64,000 nt of DNA from Cephalopachus bancanus (GCA_027257055.1 JAPVLO010000054.1:2728001-2792000); one strand, 5' to 3'; positions 35,191 through 46,590 are shown, counted from the first letter of the stretch. Made by a program: numbers and translations. The notes: a model not told the origin generated them from the sequence alone.

Positions 35191-36763
35191 AATATTAGTT
35201 AGAATGACTATTATTAAAGAAACAAAGACAACAGATGTTAGTGAGGATGTGGATAAATAAACTCTTATATACTGCTATTGGGATTGTAAATTAGTGTAGC
35301 CATTATGGAAAACAATATGGAAATTTCTCAAAAAACTAAAATAAGTACTACCACACCATCCAGTAATCTCCATTTCTGGACATTTATCTTAAAAAAATAA
35401 AAAAATAAAGAAAAATAAATCAATATATCAAAGGGATACATGGACTCCCATGTTTATTGCAGCACTATTTACAATAGCAAAGATATGGAATCAACCTGAC
35501 AACAGATGAATAGATAAAGAAAATGTGGAATATATACAAAATAGAATACTATTCAGCCATAAAAAATAAAATCTTGTCATTTGCAGCATTGCGGTTGGCA
35601 CTGGAGTTCATTATGCTGAGTGAAATAAGCCAGGCACAAGAAATATTGCATGCTTTCATTTTTTGTGGAAACTAAAAAAGTTGCTCACATGGAGGTAGAG
35701 AGTGGGAAGATAGATATCAGAGACTGGAAAGGTTGTATGAGTGAGGGAGGAATGAAGAGAAGTAAAAGCATAGAAGGAGTAGGTACTAATCTTTGATAGA
35801 TGAATAGGGTGACTGTAGTTAACAATCGTGTACTGTACTTTTAAAAACGCTAGAAGAGAAAATGTACCCAACACAAAGAAACAATAAATATTTGAGTAAC
35901 ATACCTCAAATACCCTGACTTAATCATCATACATTCAACACAAAAATCTCACATACACCCTGTAAAATGTACTAACATAATGGAGCAAAAATTTTTTTTA
36001 ATGGTATAAAATATAAAAATGATACATCTGTATAAGGCACTTATGAATGGAACTTGCAGGGGTAGATGTTGCTCTAGTGAGTCAATGAATGAGTAGCGTG
36101 TGATTTTGAAGACCTTGGGCACACTACTGTAGACTTTATAAACACTGTACACAGGCTGCACTAAATTTATTTTAAAAATTAGTTATTCAATAATAAAGTA
36201 ACCTTAGCTTTAAAGTTAAAGCTTTTTAACTTTATAAACTTTGAAATGTTTTAAACTTTTTGACTCTTTTGCAATAACTCAGCTTAAAATAAAAATGAAT
36301 TGTACAGTTATACCAAAATGGGTTTTCTTTATATCTTTATTGTGTAAGCTTTTTACCTATTTTTGTTATTTTTATTTTTCAGGTTTTCAATTTTTTAAAT
36401 TAAAATCAAAGACACAAACACACCCACGGTACTGGGCCTACACAGGATCAGGATCATCAAAATGTCACTAGGCAACAGGAAATTGTCAACTCTATTATAA
36501 TCTTAGAGTACCCTAAATACCCTTCATCATATTGAAGCCATCCTCACAGAGTTAAGAATAAATTTGGACAAAAATACAGTTCTCACTAAGCATTAATCAT
36601 GCTGCACTTTGACCCACTTCTTTGTAACTGATTAAACCTCTTTCTATGCTGCAACACAGTATCACAGTGTATTGACTTGTCATGCACATCAGGCAACAAA
36701 CCTATTACAATCACAGTATATGAAGTTTGTTGTTGACAGAAACATTGTTGTATAGCACAAGGC

Positions 36764-38282
36764 CATATTTGGGCCAAGCTATTATACATGAGCATTCAAA
36801 TGCAATCAGAACTAGCATTTAATGAATAGCAAATAGGGGGTGGAGATGGATTTTGAAAAACTCAAATTGAAAGTATGTTCTTAGCAAAGTATTAGAACAT
36901 GTCTAAATTTGTATATTAATTGAGGCAATCCCTACAAAACATTATTTAGGAAAGGAAAGATCATTGATGTTTTAACAGCTAAAAAGCCTCAATACAAAGA
37001 AGCATTAATGATAGTTACTAATTATACAAATGGATTGATTCCAAAAGTTTGGGTTTTTTTTTAAATATATCAATTATATGGATTTGGAATTCTCCACTCA
37101 TCTCCTCTTCCCAATTAACATAATGGACTAGAATTCAAAGACCAATACACACTGCTAGCACTGCACCAAGGCCAAATATACTTTTAATTTCAACAGGGAA
37201 TAGTAGGCACTTATTTTTCTTCATCTTTCTACCTGATGGGTAGGGGATAGGTATCCAACTCATTCAGGGTCCCTAGGTGCTGCTTCTACTGGCTTCAAAG
37301 GGAGTATTATTTACCAGATAAGAGATATGGAAAAAGACCAGAAAGGTAGGACAGGGCATGGGAATGAGAGACATGGTGATGGTCTGTGGATGTTGGAATC
37401 CCCCCAGCCCCCGTTCTCCTGAAGAGCTAGCTGATTGAGAACTGTCATCTACTTTACTTTTTTCCTCATCTATGTGCTACCGAGAGACCATTGCTTCCAA
37501 GCAAATAGCAAGACAGAAGATTCCCCTTTCATTTTATAAGTAGTTACAGCATATCTTTGCCTTTTAGCCCACAATGTCTCAAATATTAACTATCTGGCCT
37601 TTACAGAAAAGGTCTGCCCAGCCCTATTCTAGATCAAATTTACAAAGATAAGAAAAATTAACAGCCTCTCTTCTCATGCGTAACCACAAACAAGGAAAAG
37701 CTGTTTAAGTATCACACACAAAATCAGTGAAGCAGAAACTCCTTCTATTACTAAAGCATCTCAGTGAGAGTCTATCCTATAGAACGCCTGTGGCAAAATT
37801 GGTTTCAGAAGACTTTCAGGATTATTGGGCTTTTCATTAGCAAACACAAAGGAAAATACCACACCCACTAGGGTTCTCTTCAGAGGGCTGCAATACTCCT
37901 CCCAGCCAAGGTAATCTGGGCCCATTCAATTACAGCAAGGGAGTGCAACAAACACCAAGAAAATTAGCCATCAGCAGATTAGCACTGATAGCCTACCACT
38001 CCCTACCAATTTGCAGTTAAGCTACTATGTTTTAGCCACAACCACTCTCTATAGACCGCTCTTTTCTGAATATAGGATCTCATTCCAGGAACAATTATTT
38101 CCCTGGGAACACACTCAGAAGAACCTCCTTGGATTCTCTCATTTAAGAAATTATAGTAGAAGAATGTGCTTTACCAAAGTAAAATATCTCCCTCAATCTT
38201 GGTTTGTTAAAAAACCATTTATTTTTTCAAACAAAATACCATAGAGACATACTTTGATTTGCATTCTAAACTTTATTTTTTA
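36764..38282. other. AT-rich non-coding DNA
   Basis: No repeat or exon recognised. A 77-codon frame at 38011-38244 has no splice signals. Confidence 0.5.
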
Positions 38283-38342
38283 AATTTTATTTATTTATTT
38301 TTATTTTAAAGATGTGGGGTACAGTTCAGGGTTAGGGAGACT
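38283..38342 (-). mobile_element. short 3' end of a recent L1
   Basis: TTTTAAAGATGTGGGGTACA followed by CAGGGTTAGG is the same 3' UTR ending as in the larger recent L1s. Only about 60 bp is left before an Alu begins. Confidence 0.75.
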
Positions 38343-38350
38343 ATATCTAG

Positions 38351-38670
38351 TTTCCTTCCTTCCTTTCTTTCTTCCTTCCTTCCTTCCTTTCTGTAGGAGT
38401 CTCACTCTGTTGCCCAGGCTGAAGTACAGTGGCACATTTATGGCCACTGCAGCCTCGACCTGGTAGGTTCAAGCAATGCTTCCACCTCCGCCTTCCAAAC
38501 AGCTGAATCTATAGGTATGTACCACCATGCCCAACTAATTTTTTGATTTATTATAGAGACAGGTCTCACCATATTGCTCAGGCTGGTCTCAAACCCCTAA
38601 TCTCAGGCAATCCTCTTGCCTCCACCTCCCAACGTGCTGGTATTACGAGCGTGAGCCACCGTGCCCGGCC
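38351..38670 (-). mobile_element. older Alu with a (CCTT)n tail
   Basis: CCTT/CTTT repeats at 38351-38392, then AGGAGTCTCACTCTGTTGCC through GAGCCACCGTGCCCGGCC. Confidence 0.9.
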
Positions 38671-39179
38671 AACACAACATTTTAAAAGATAAAAAAAAAA
38701 AACTTTTTAAAACAACATCTTACATGATTTAAAAATGAGACAAGTGAAACAAAATTATTTCTCTATATGAAACAATCAGAGAAAGTTTCATATGGGAATA
38801 ATGACGAGACATTATTTTAAAAATAATGTCTCCAGGCTGAGAGAATCACAGCCCTTTTAAAGGCTTGGGGCATCTTAAGAAATTAAACGAATTTGGTGTT
38901 AATGAAAAATAATGTTCAGGAAAGTGGCGAGGTAGGAAGGAGAATGGTTGAGAAGGCTGAAAAAATTAAGGACCAGATCTTTGTGAATTCTGTCTTCCAT
39001 TTCACAGATATAAAATAAAATATGAAAAGTTTTATAGGGGACACAAAACTGAGGCTGGCACTCAGACCTTGAGATTCCTAATGTTGTGTTCTTTCCACTG
39101 TACTATCCCAACATGACAGCCTTGCTAGTAATTGAGGATAGCTCTCATGAAGACAACAGAGAGCAGAGGTAAAGGTACT
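38671..39179. other. non-coding DNA
   Basis: Contains an inverted repeat ACATTATTTT / AAAATAATGT near 38809-38830. Nothing else recognised. Confidence 0.5.
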
Positions 39180-39805
39180 CCATATTACTTCCTTCAAGAG
39201 GCTTTCTTTGACTTCTACCCCTTCTCTTCATGTCACTCTATGTCATCACAGTCTCTGGTCATCATCTGAAATTACCTGTAATATACATTGACTAGTGTAT
39301 TCTTTGTCTTCTTGTACTAGATCATAGGGTGTATGAAGTCTTTCTATTTTTGTTCATGGTTATACCCCAAGACCTTTAGTATTATTTTTTTTATTATTTT
39401 ATTTATTTTTATTTTTTATTTATTTTTATTTTTTATTTTTTTGAGTTGGAGTCTCACTCTGTCGGCCCAACTGGAGTGCAGTGGCTGCTCCCGGTCACAG
39501 CAGCCTCCACCTGGTGGGCTCTGGCGATCCTTCCACCTCAGTCTTCCAAGTAGCTGGAATTACAGGCGAGCGCTGCCACGCCCGGCTAATTTTTTTAAAA
39601 TTTTTACTGTAGAGATGAGGTCTCACCAAATTGCCCAGGCGGGTCTCGAACCCGCGGGCTCAGGCAATCCACTCACCTCAGCCTCCCAAGGCGCGGGGAT
39701 TACAGGCTGAGCCACCAAACCTGGCTGACCTTTAGAATTCTAATAACTAACGAGTGTGGTACATTATAGACACTCGCATTATTTGTTGACTGAATGAATC
39801 AGAAA
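39180..39805 (+). mobile_element. L2 3' end interrupted by an Alu
   Basis: TCAAGAGGCTTTCTTTGACT starts the left part, to about 39379. The right part after the Alu (39727-39805) ends TTATTTGTTGACTGAATGAA, the L2 terminus. Confidence 0.7.
39371..39735 (-). mobile_element. Alu inside an L2, with 9-bp target-site duplication
   Basis: GACCTTTAG at 39371-39379 and 39727-39735 brackets the Alu (39380-39726). The left arm has CGCGCCTTGGGAGG but the intermediate GGCAATTTGGTGAGACC. The tail is T/A-rich (TTTATTTTTATT)n. Confidence 0.93.
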
Positions 39806-41504
39806 AACTATCTGACCAGACTTTCAGGCAGAGCTGTCTGACCTGGATTAAATCATTTTGTATCTTATTAGCCAATGAATAAAGTTAAAGTTGACCTATG
39901 ACTTTGGAACTGAACTCTGAATATTCCAGGAAAACGATAGCACTTTCCCTACCCTCTTCACCCTCACTTCCTTCTCCTGGATCTTTAATCTTTATGTTTT
40001 GAGCTTTGGGGTATACTTTATTTTGTGTAAATAATTCACCAGAGAAAATGTTTGAAAAAAACTAGTTGATTTCACAGTCTTGTTCCATCTCAAAAATTTC
40101 ATGTTTCTAGTGGGTCTCATAGTCTTGAGCTGAGTTCTTTCAGCCCAAGAGTTTCAAAAAAGCCTGTTAAGTATATATATTGTTTAAGAAGATCCACGTT
40201 TAAAAAATTATACCCGAGAAAAAGAATATAATTGATATAAATATAATCTACACTATTACAAAGTTTTAATTAGTGTCAAGTAGTGATAGAAAAATTAACT
40301 TAATTATTCCTCATTCCTTCCTATTTTCCAGTAAAAATTAAAATCATCAAAAAAGTATTATATATATTCAAAGTGACACAGGATAAAAGAGAATAAATAA
40401 TTCACAGTGTCTACAGGTAAACATGAAGTTGTGTTGAATAACTTGAAGGATTTCTGAGTCATTTATTTCAGTACCAAGCATTAGCCTACACAGTCTAGGG
40501 TTCCATGTAAACAAATAACCGTTGAGGTAGTAATAGCTCCATTTACCATTTGACACAGAAATGATATGATCATAGATACCTAAGGTTGCTCAAATATATT
40601 CTAATACTTGTGTTGAGCAAACCCCTCAGGCTAATGTAGAATGATTGCTCATTGTGAAACTCTAACTGTAACAAGGATTCCAAAATCACCTTACATTTTA
40701 AACTGAAAGTGAAATGTGTTGAATATAATTCCAATTTACAAGGGCTGAAGGGACATGAGATATAAAATGCCAGGCATTATGTTGCATTACTGAGAAGCGG
40801 TTAGAAGAAATCTGTGACAAATGATGGGGCTAGTTGAGATGTTTTGTGATGTGAAGAGCTAGCTGTCAGCATCAAACACTGTAATTCACAACTCAGATTT
40901 CCATCTACAACCTGATTAGGAAATCTGCTCAAGTCGTAACACTGTTTCTTATTTCTCTTTTTTCCAAATCAGATTAGATCATCCAAATCCCTGCGTTCCA
41001 GGAAAAATGGCTCAGCCTAAAAATTTTTTTTCAATAAGCCACTTTATTTCTAAAATAATGGTGATAAAAAATGACACAGAGTTAAAAAGAAAACAGAAAC
41101 TTCCTTTACCGAGCAGGCTAAAAGAGTCACATGGTCACTTTGATTTGGCTTCTTCCAAATGAGAAGAGGCAGGAAAGGGATAAAGAAGCAGAAATGTGAT
41201 AAGGAATCTGGGCACATCAATGATGTCCCGGCAACATCACCTGCAGTGTGGGACCAAAACAATTTAAGGCACTCGTGTGCTTTTCCTTGCTTACTTACTG
41301 ACAAAAATCTTCCAACAGCAAGAAAAACAACATACAGAGAAAACATAACTACCTTGTACATGATAGTCCCTCATTTTAAAACTTTAGTCAGTCTTCGCTT
41401 TCCTAAAATATTTATGTTGTTTTATTTCTCAAATGGTTTCCTCTCTTGACAATAACAATTACCTAGTCTTGGATCCAATCACATATTTTGGTAGAGAAGG
41501 AGAG
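39806..41504. other. AT-rich non-coding DNA
   Basis: Two overlapping antiparallel frames of about 100 codons (41050-41361 minus, 41159-41449 plus) have no splice or family support. Confidence 0.5.
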
Positions 41505-41605
41505 TTACTTATTCACTCAATAAATATGTGTGGAGCATTTAATATGTCCCCAACATTCCTCAAGAAGTTGGGGATACAACCATCAACAATACTAAAGTAG
41601 AGCAA
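41505..41605 (+). mobile_element. ancient mammalian repeat fragment, probably L2
   Basis: TTACTTATTCACTCAATAAAT and AGTTGGGGATACAACCATCA resemble the conserved stretch about the increasing-size phrase of old mammalian LINEs. Confidence 0.4.
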
Positions 41606-41691
41606 AATGGCAAGTTTACTCCAATATCAATTAAAATAAAATAACATTAGATTATGATAGTACATAATGGCTGAAAATCTGAATCTTTCTC

Positions 41692-41972
41692 TTTTTTTGA
41701 CTTGGAGTCTCACTCTGTCGCCCAGACTGGAGTGCAGTGGCCGCTCCTGGCCACCGCAGCCTCGACCTGCTGGGCTCCGGCGATCCTTCCGCCTCAGCCT
41801 TCCGAGTAGCCGGAATTACAGGCGCGCGCTACCACGCCCGGCTAATTTTTTGATTTATTGCAGAGATGAGGTCTTGCTGCCCAGGCGGGTCTCGAACCCG
41901 CGGGCTCAGGCAATCCACTCGCCTCAGCCTCCCAAAGGCGTGGGATTACAGGCTGAGCCACGGAACTCGGCT
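41692..41972 (-). mobile_element. young Alu, very CpG-rich
   Basis: Nearly all consensus CpGs are retained (CTCCGGCGATCCTTCCGCC, GGCGGGTCTCGAACCCGCGG), suggesting one of the most recent insertions in the window. A pyrimidine-rich tract follows. Confidence 0.95.
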
Positions 41973-42100
41973 TGTATCTTTCATTCTTCCTTCTTCTACC
42001 CCTCCTTCCCTTCTTTTTTTACTCATTCTCCCTACTCATTCTTCCTCTTCCTCCTCCTGCCTCTACTCCTCTTCTTTCTTTTATCCTCGTTCCTCCTCCT
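41973..42100. repeat. pyrimidine-rich tract next to a young Alu
   Basis: About 125 bp of TTC/CCT-rich DNA (CCTCTTCCTCCTCCTGCCTC and similar). It explains the long open frames there. Confidence 0.9.
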
Positions 42101-42428
42101 TCTCTAATGAACCAAGAAAGAGTCTTCCTAATCATCTATGTATTTCTAAGACATTAAAAGGGCCTGAAATCTAGTAAGTGAACAACAAATTAGAAATTCT
42201 GTTGTATGAACGAGTTTGACTAAGATCTGAAACTCAGTGTGTCCAATATGGTAGCCACTAATTACATGAGCACTTGAAAGATGGCTCATCTGAAGTTGAG
42301 ATGTGCTGTAACTGTAAAATACCCATGGGATTACCAAGATTTAACAGAAAAAAGTTTTTAAAAGTCTCATTAATTTAAAAATATTGATTACATGTTGAAA
42401 TGATACTATCTTGGTTTTTTCTGTTTTT
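42101..42428. other. non-coding DNA
   Basis: GTGTCCAATATGGTAGCCAC followed by AGCACTTGAAAGATGGCTCA (42238-42290) resembles an ancient repeat also common in human DNA, which I could not name. Confidence 0.4.
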
Positions 42429-42775
42429 TTTAAGTAGCTTTATTGAGGTATAAGCAGTATACCAAAAAGTGCACATTTAAAGGGTATCATTTGATAAATT
42501 TTGGTATATAAATGTATTTGTGAAACCATCACCACAATCAAGGTGATGAACATATCCATGCCCCAGAATGTTTCTTTATGTCGTTTGCCCGTTCCCCTCT
42601 CTCTCCCCTCTCCTCCCCATCTTTAAGTAAGCGATCACTTACTGTTCTGGCCTCTGTCTGGCCTCTGTCACTGTGTATTACTTCATATTTTCTGTAGTTT
42701 TCTATGAAAGTAACCATACAGTATGCCCCATTATTCCCAAGGTTCTGGCCTCTTTTACTCAGCATAATTATTTTG
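42429..42775 (-). mobile_element. old L1M 3' end
   Basis: AGCTTTATTGAGGTATAAGC, AAAGTGCACATTTAAAGGG and AACCATCACCACAATCAAGG are the familiar minus-strand ending of old L1M elements. Confidence 0.8.
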
Positions 42776-43987
42776 CAATTGAAATGATAATATTTTGGAT
42801 GAGATAATATATTATTAAAGTTAATTTCATCTTTTTTTACTTTTAAACTTGGTTACTAGAAAATTTTAAATGTTATATGTAGCTGAATTTTATTTCTATT
42901 GGGCAGCAGCTGTCCTCCAGAGAGAAAAGTGGTTAGCAGATACTCATATAGCTGATTGTGATGACAGAGTTAATAACAGATCATAAATGCCCCATCTTCC
43001 AGCTTTATGGTTCTTCAACATTTGAATGAAAGTCTTAGGCATGGGAATTTTGTTATTATCTGTGATATCAAGAAGGCCATAAACAGCCATGTTGTCAAAT
43101 GGAGTCTATCCATAATTATGAGCATATTAAGACACACATGCTTTCACATTTTTAGAATACAAATGACCCATCCAAGGCAGAGGTATAAATACCTCAGAAA
43201 CAGGAAGCAGTTAAGACATGGAAGAAAAGATAAGTAAATCAAGAAACGAAGAAGGAAAGCCTGTCATTAAACAGTTATATAATTTGAAAAAGAAAAACAA
43301 CCAGCTCAAGTATGAGTTCATCCACCATTATGAAAATCAGTTTAAGAATCATAGCACACACCTAAATAAATCAACCACTATCTTCTGGAGATTTTAGAGC
43401 TTGGTTTTACTATACTCTAGACTTCTATAAGGCATGCAAGTAGAAGTACACATATGCATGTGTGTACACATACATATTTTGAAAGCAAAATTATAAAAAG
43501 GGAAAAGCTCGCTGAAAATAAAACAGCATTTTGTAGCCATAGCAACCCCAACTTTTAAAAAGCAACATTAAGGCAAGAAGAGCTCATCAAGAGCTACATC
43601 AAGTTGTTATAGCAACCAAAATACGGCTTTACAGAAACAAGTTTGCATTAAAATAGCCAGAAGGTTATAATGGTAAGAGACTGATATAAAAATATATCTT
43701 TAGAGCCCAGAGGTTTAATTTTTTCCTTGTTTTAATCAGGACTTGTGTTCTCTCTTTCATTAGAATAAAACATTTTCTCAGATGACTCTTTTAAAAACCA
43801 CACCACTGCAGTGGCAACCAGGAAAGATACAGTTTTTAATGCCTGATAATAATCATAAAGACAAAATGAGTTAATCAATACTGATAATTTTATCTCTTGT
43901 GAATGATGAAAAATATTAAATTAGAAGCAGAGAAAAAAGTAGTCAAATAGGGTTGTCTGGAAAAATTTAGGGAGAATAGTTCTAGAA
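42776..43987. other. non-coding DNA
   Basis: No repeat or exon recognised. Confidence 0.5.
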
Positions 43988-44203
43988 CAGGGTTTTTCAT
44001 CTTGGGCACTACAATACTGACATTTTGGATCCATTGATTGTGTTGTGAAAGTTTGTCCTGTACACTGCAGGATATTTAGTAGCACCTACCAGATCCAAAT
44101 AACACACATCCCCAGGTGAGTCAACAAAAAATGTCTCGAGACATTGCCAAATGCTTCTTGGAGGGAGAGGAGTACAGCCAAATCAGTCCTGATTGATACC
44201 TTT
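43988..44203 (-). mobile_element. MER20-like hAT-Charlie element
   Basis: CAGGGTTTTTCATCTTGGGC, then TTGTCCTGTACACTGCAGGA, AAAAATGTCTCGAGACATTG and GCCAAATGCTTCTTGGAGGG, in the order seen in the reverse complement of MER20. Length (about 215 bp) also fits. Non-autonomous. MER20 copies are known enhancers in placental-mammal endometrium; nothing here shows activity. Confidence 0.75.
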
Positions 44204-44577
44204 GTTTCACACATACTATCCTGAAATGCATGGAAATTCAACAAAAGTGGAAAAAAGTAAACTAGTGAGTTAATCATACTCTCTTAGGGCAAATCATCCA
44301 AATTCCTTTATATCTCTGGACCTAGCTCTACCCAGCTTATGATCCCAGATTAATCATTTTGTACTTTACTTCAGCTCTAAACAAGTCTGAAACATGATGG
44401 TTTTTATCTCTTAGAAACCCTCTTTTTCCTCATGTTTCAATAGCACACTCATAGGTATCCATGTTCCCCTCTGCATATACAAAAGAGGAAAATTTACAGT
44501 TGGCCCATTCCTCTAATCTGTTTCAATTTTCACAGTTGTTTCTCATTCATTCTAAGATTTTATTTGGAAAAAAAATT
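44204..44577. other. non-coding DNA
   Basis: Unique DNA; would be intron if the exon at 44950 is real. Confidence 0.5.
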
Positions 44578-44851
44578 GGCGGGGCTCAGTGGCTCAGCCT
44601 GTCATCCCAGCACTTTGGGAGACCTAGGTGAGTGAATTGCCTGAGCCCGCAGGTTTGAGACCAGCCTGGGCAACTTGGCAAGACCGCGCGTCTACAATAA
44701 ATCAAAAAATCAGCCGGGCGAGGTAGCACGCACCTGTAGTTCTGGCTACTGGGAGGGCTGAGTCAGAAGGATAGCTGAAGTGCAGAAGGCCGATGCTGGG
44801 GTGGCTGTGAGCGTGCCACTGCACTCTGGCCTGGGCAACGAAGTAAAGATA
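44578..44851 (+). mobile_element. intermediate-type Alu just upstream of the candidate exon
   Basis: GGCGGGGCTCAGTGGCTCAG through GGGCAACGAAGTAAAG. The left arm has GGCAACTTGGCAAGACC. The tail has been replaced by a TC/TA microsatellite. Confidence 0.92.
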
Positions 44852-44856
44852 CCAAT

Positions 44857-44909
44857 TCTCTCTCTCTCTTTCTCTCTCTCTCTCTATATATGTGTATATC
44901 TCTCTCTTT
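44857..44909. repeat. (TC)n/(TA)n microsatellite before the candidate exon
   Basis: TCTCTCTC runs interrupted by TATATATGTGTATA lie 41-93 bp upstream of the acceptor at 44950. If the exon is used, this tract lies in its branch-point/pyrimidine neighbourhood. Confidence 0.93.
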
Positions 44910-44949
44910 TCAGTCAACTACCAAAATTTTCCTCAATCTTTATTTGTAG

Positions 44950-45044
44950 ACATGAATATCATTCAAGTGCTATCGAGCAATTAATGCTCCACTTAGATGA
45001 AGTATCATATGGTCCGGACCCATTAAATGTTTTGCTAAAACCTG
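44950..45044 (+). CDS. candidate internal coding exon of an unrecognised host gene
   Basis: A 95-bp segment lies outside any repeat and has good splice signals on both sides. Upstream is a pyrimidine-rich run ending TTTATTTGTAG; downstream is CCTG followed by GTAAGT, a near-consensus donor. One of the three sense frames is open through it; the other two hit TGA or TAA. The open frame gives 31 complete codons, beginning HEYHSSAIEQ and ending NVLLKP. The first base completes a codon begun in the previous exon and the last base starts a new one, so the flanking introns would be phase 2 and phase 1. The residue mix (charged, leucine-spaced, no low complexity) looks like ordinary globular protein. 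A second possible acceptor, CTTTTCAG ending at 44913, would lengthen the exon by 36 bp without a stop. I do not recognise the protein and saw no partner exon in the window. Confidence 0.5.
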
Positions 45045-45184
45045 GTAAGTTAAAACAAAACAAGAACACATTTGATCAATTTCATTAAGTGATTAATCTA
45101 ATAAAACTTGTGGGCAAGGTGATAAGTACTGAAGTTTCCTGCCACAGGGAGTTTTTAGTTTAGTTTCTAGATGCTGGTAGATGG

Positions 45185-45290
45185 AAACTCCAGATAGTAA
45201 GCTCCCTGAAAGAAGAAACTATTTTTGTATCCTTGGAAGCTACCAGGTGCCTGATCCAAAGTAGACAATAAGTGACCAATGCTAGCTTTT
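45185..45290 (+). mobile_element. L2 3' end fragment
   Basis: AGTAAGCTCCCTGAAAGAAG, then TTTTTGTATCCTTGGAAGC and AAAGTAGACAATAAGTGACC. Confidence 0.5.
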
Positions 45291-45914
45291 CTGATTTAAG
45301 GCCTACGCAGCTACTTCAGTTAAAAACTTAAGTTTTTAGAGATTAAATCAATTCAAGTTATTATTATCATGACATGTGGCTATTGAGGATTTAGAGATGT
45401 ATCTTCTAGCTCTTTTCATCGAATTTATCTTACCATTTTTCTACCATACAGCTACATAATTTTTCAAAGCAATTTTTGGAGGAATCTACTTTTTAAATGC
45501 CTATTTTTATTAGTTTCTCACTGGTTTTCTGTAAAATACTATTCTTTTGAGGAATGTCAGAGTGATTCATTGGGTTTATATAAGTAATGCATATATTTCC
45601 CATTTTTGTTTTCCAGCACAATTCTCACATTTGTATTACTTTCTGGAAGGTCACACATACTGCTGCAGACCCTTATGCCTTCTCATGTATCCAATATTGA
45701 TTTTCTTGCTGCAGGGTCCTGATAGAATTGGCAAAAGTCTCTATGGAAACAAAAAGATCTGAAAAGTAAACAGTGAATTTTTCTGTCACTCTTTTTCCTT
45801 GGAAAAACAGACAATTGGACAACCCACCAACCAGAAGTCTCATTTAATGCCATTTAAAAACAGAGTTATAAAGAAATGCCAAGGAATTAGGCAGAATACA
45901 GCATGTTTTTGTTT
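45291..45914. other. non-coding DNA
   Basis: Unique DNA downstream of the candidate exon. No second exon recognised. Confidence 0.5.
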
Positions 45915-46186
45915 GGGTTTTTTTGAGTCAGTTCTCACTCTGACACCCAGGCTGAGGTGCGTTATCATGATCATAGCTCACCTCAGCTTTGACTTCCTGG
46001 GCTCAGGTCAGGCGATCCTTCTGCTTTATCCTTCCAAGTAGCTGGGGCTTCAGGTATGCACCACCATGCTCAGTTAATTTTTTGATTTTCTGTAGAGATG
46101 AGGTCTCACTTTGCTGCCCAGACTGTTGTCAAACTCTGGGGCTCAAGGAATTCTCCTACCTTGGCCTCCCAAAGTACTGGGATTAC
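45915..46186 (-). mobile_element. old AluJ-like element, 5' end missing
   Basis: TTTTTTTGAGTCAGTTCTCA through CAAAGTACTGGGATTACAC. Strongly diverged, and the last 20 or so bases of the left arm are absent. Confidence 0.85.
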
Positions 46187-46452
46187 ACAAAAATTTCATT
46201 TGTTAATCAAAACAGATCATTCCCTCACATTGCTAATATGCCTGATAGAAATTAAATAAATGGGTCCTTGAGAAATGGAGTAGTCACAAAGTTGTCAAGG
46301 GTAATCTTAGAAACTCATGTAATTGGTAAGCATGCATAATTGAATTGAGACAGCATATAAACATTCTCTAACTTTCAGGTGTGTGGGCAATGCTTGACTA
46401 ATAATGAATTAAAGGGCAATTCTTAAAAGGAGATTATGAACAGTTAAGGTGT

Positions 46453-46590
46453 ATTAACGGTAGTCAATATCTGTCTGGGGATGGGGGGGCACCCCTCATC
46501 AACAAAGGTACCTGCACAATGCATATTTGTATACCAAACTCTTAACTGTACCCCAAAATGTTAAAATAAAAAATACGTTAATAAAAAAAG
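46453..46590 (+). mobile_element. 5'-truncated 3' end of a recent L1
   Basis: The sequence carries the same 3' UTR ending as the full-length + strand L1: TGTCTGGGGATGGG, then TGTATACC and CTTAACTGTACCCC, AATAAA and an A-rich tail. It is only about 140 bp long. Confidence 0.85.

Larger units (their letters stand above)
29720..36000 (+). mobile_element. old, nearly full-length L1M inside the DNA transposon
   Basis: The 5' end resembles old L1M 5' UTRs (TCAAGATGCCTGACTAG). The end of ORF1 is seen at about 30820-31112, endonuclease and RT regions of ORF2 at 31650-34190 (including [12 protein letters not shown] at 33162-33377), the rest of ORF2 at 34565-35520 and a 3' UTR with an L1MA-like end to about 35990. 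Much of ORF1 upstream of 30800 is missing or unrecognisable. Stops and indels are everywhere. Diverged CATACATAAG (29709) and GGTATAAAAT (36003) may be the target-site duplication. Later insertions are two Alus, a young L1 tail and a TC/TA microsatellite. Confidence 0.8.
29150..36763. mobile_element. Tigger-like DNA transposon split by later insertions
   Basis: The left part (29150-29718, itself cut by an Alu) begins CAGTCATGTGTCACTTAATG, a terminal sequence I associate with the TcMar-Tigger group (Tigger3/Golem type, family name from memory). The internal right part resumes at about 36001 (GGTATAAAATATAAAAATG, then AACTTGCAGG) and continues to about 36480. A degraded right terminus resembling the inverted end (TTGTTGTTGACAGAAACATTGTTG) ends near 36763. 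The two halves match one continuous element interrupted by the old L1 at 29720-36000. No transposase frame survives. Confidence 0.65.

Noticed and set aside
41159..41449. 96-codon + frame overlapping a 103-codon minus frame
   Set aside because: Antiparallel overlap, no splice sites and no family motif.
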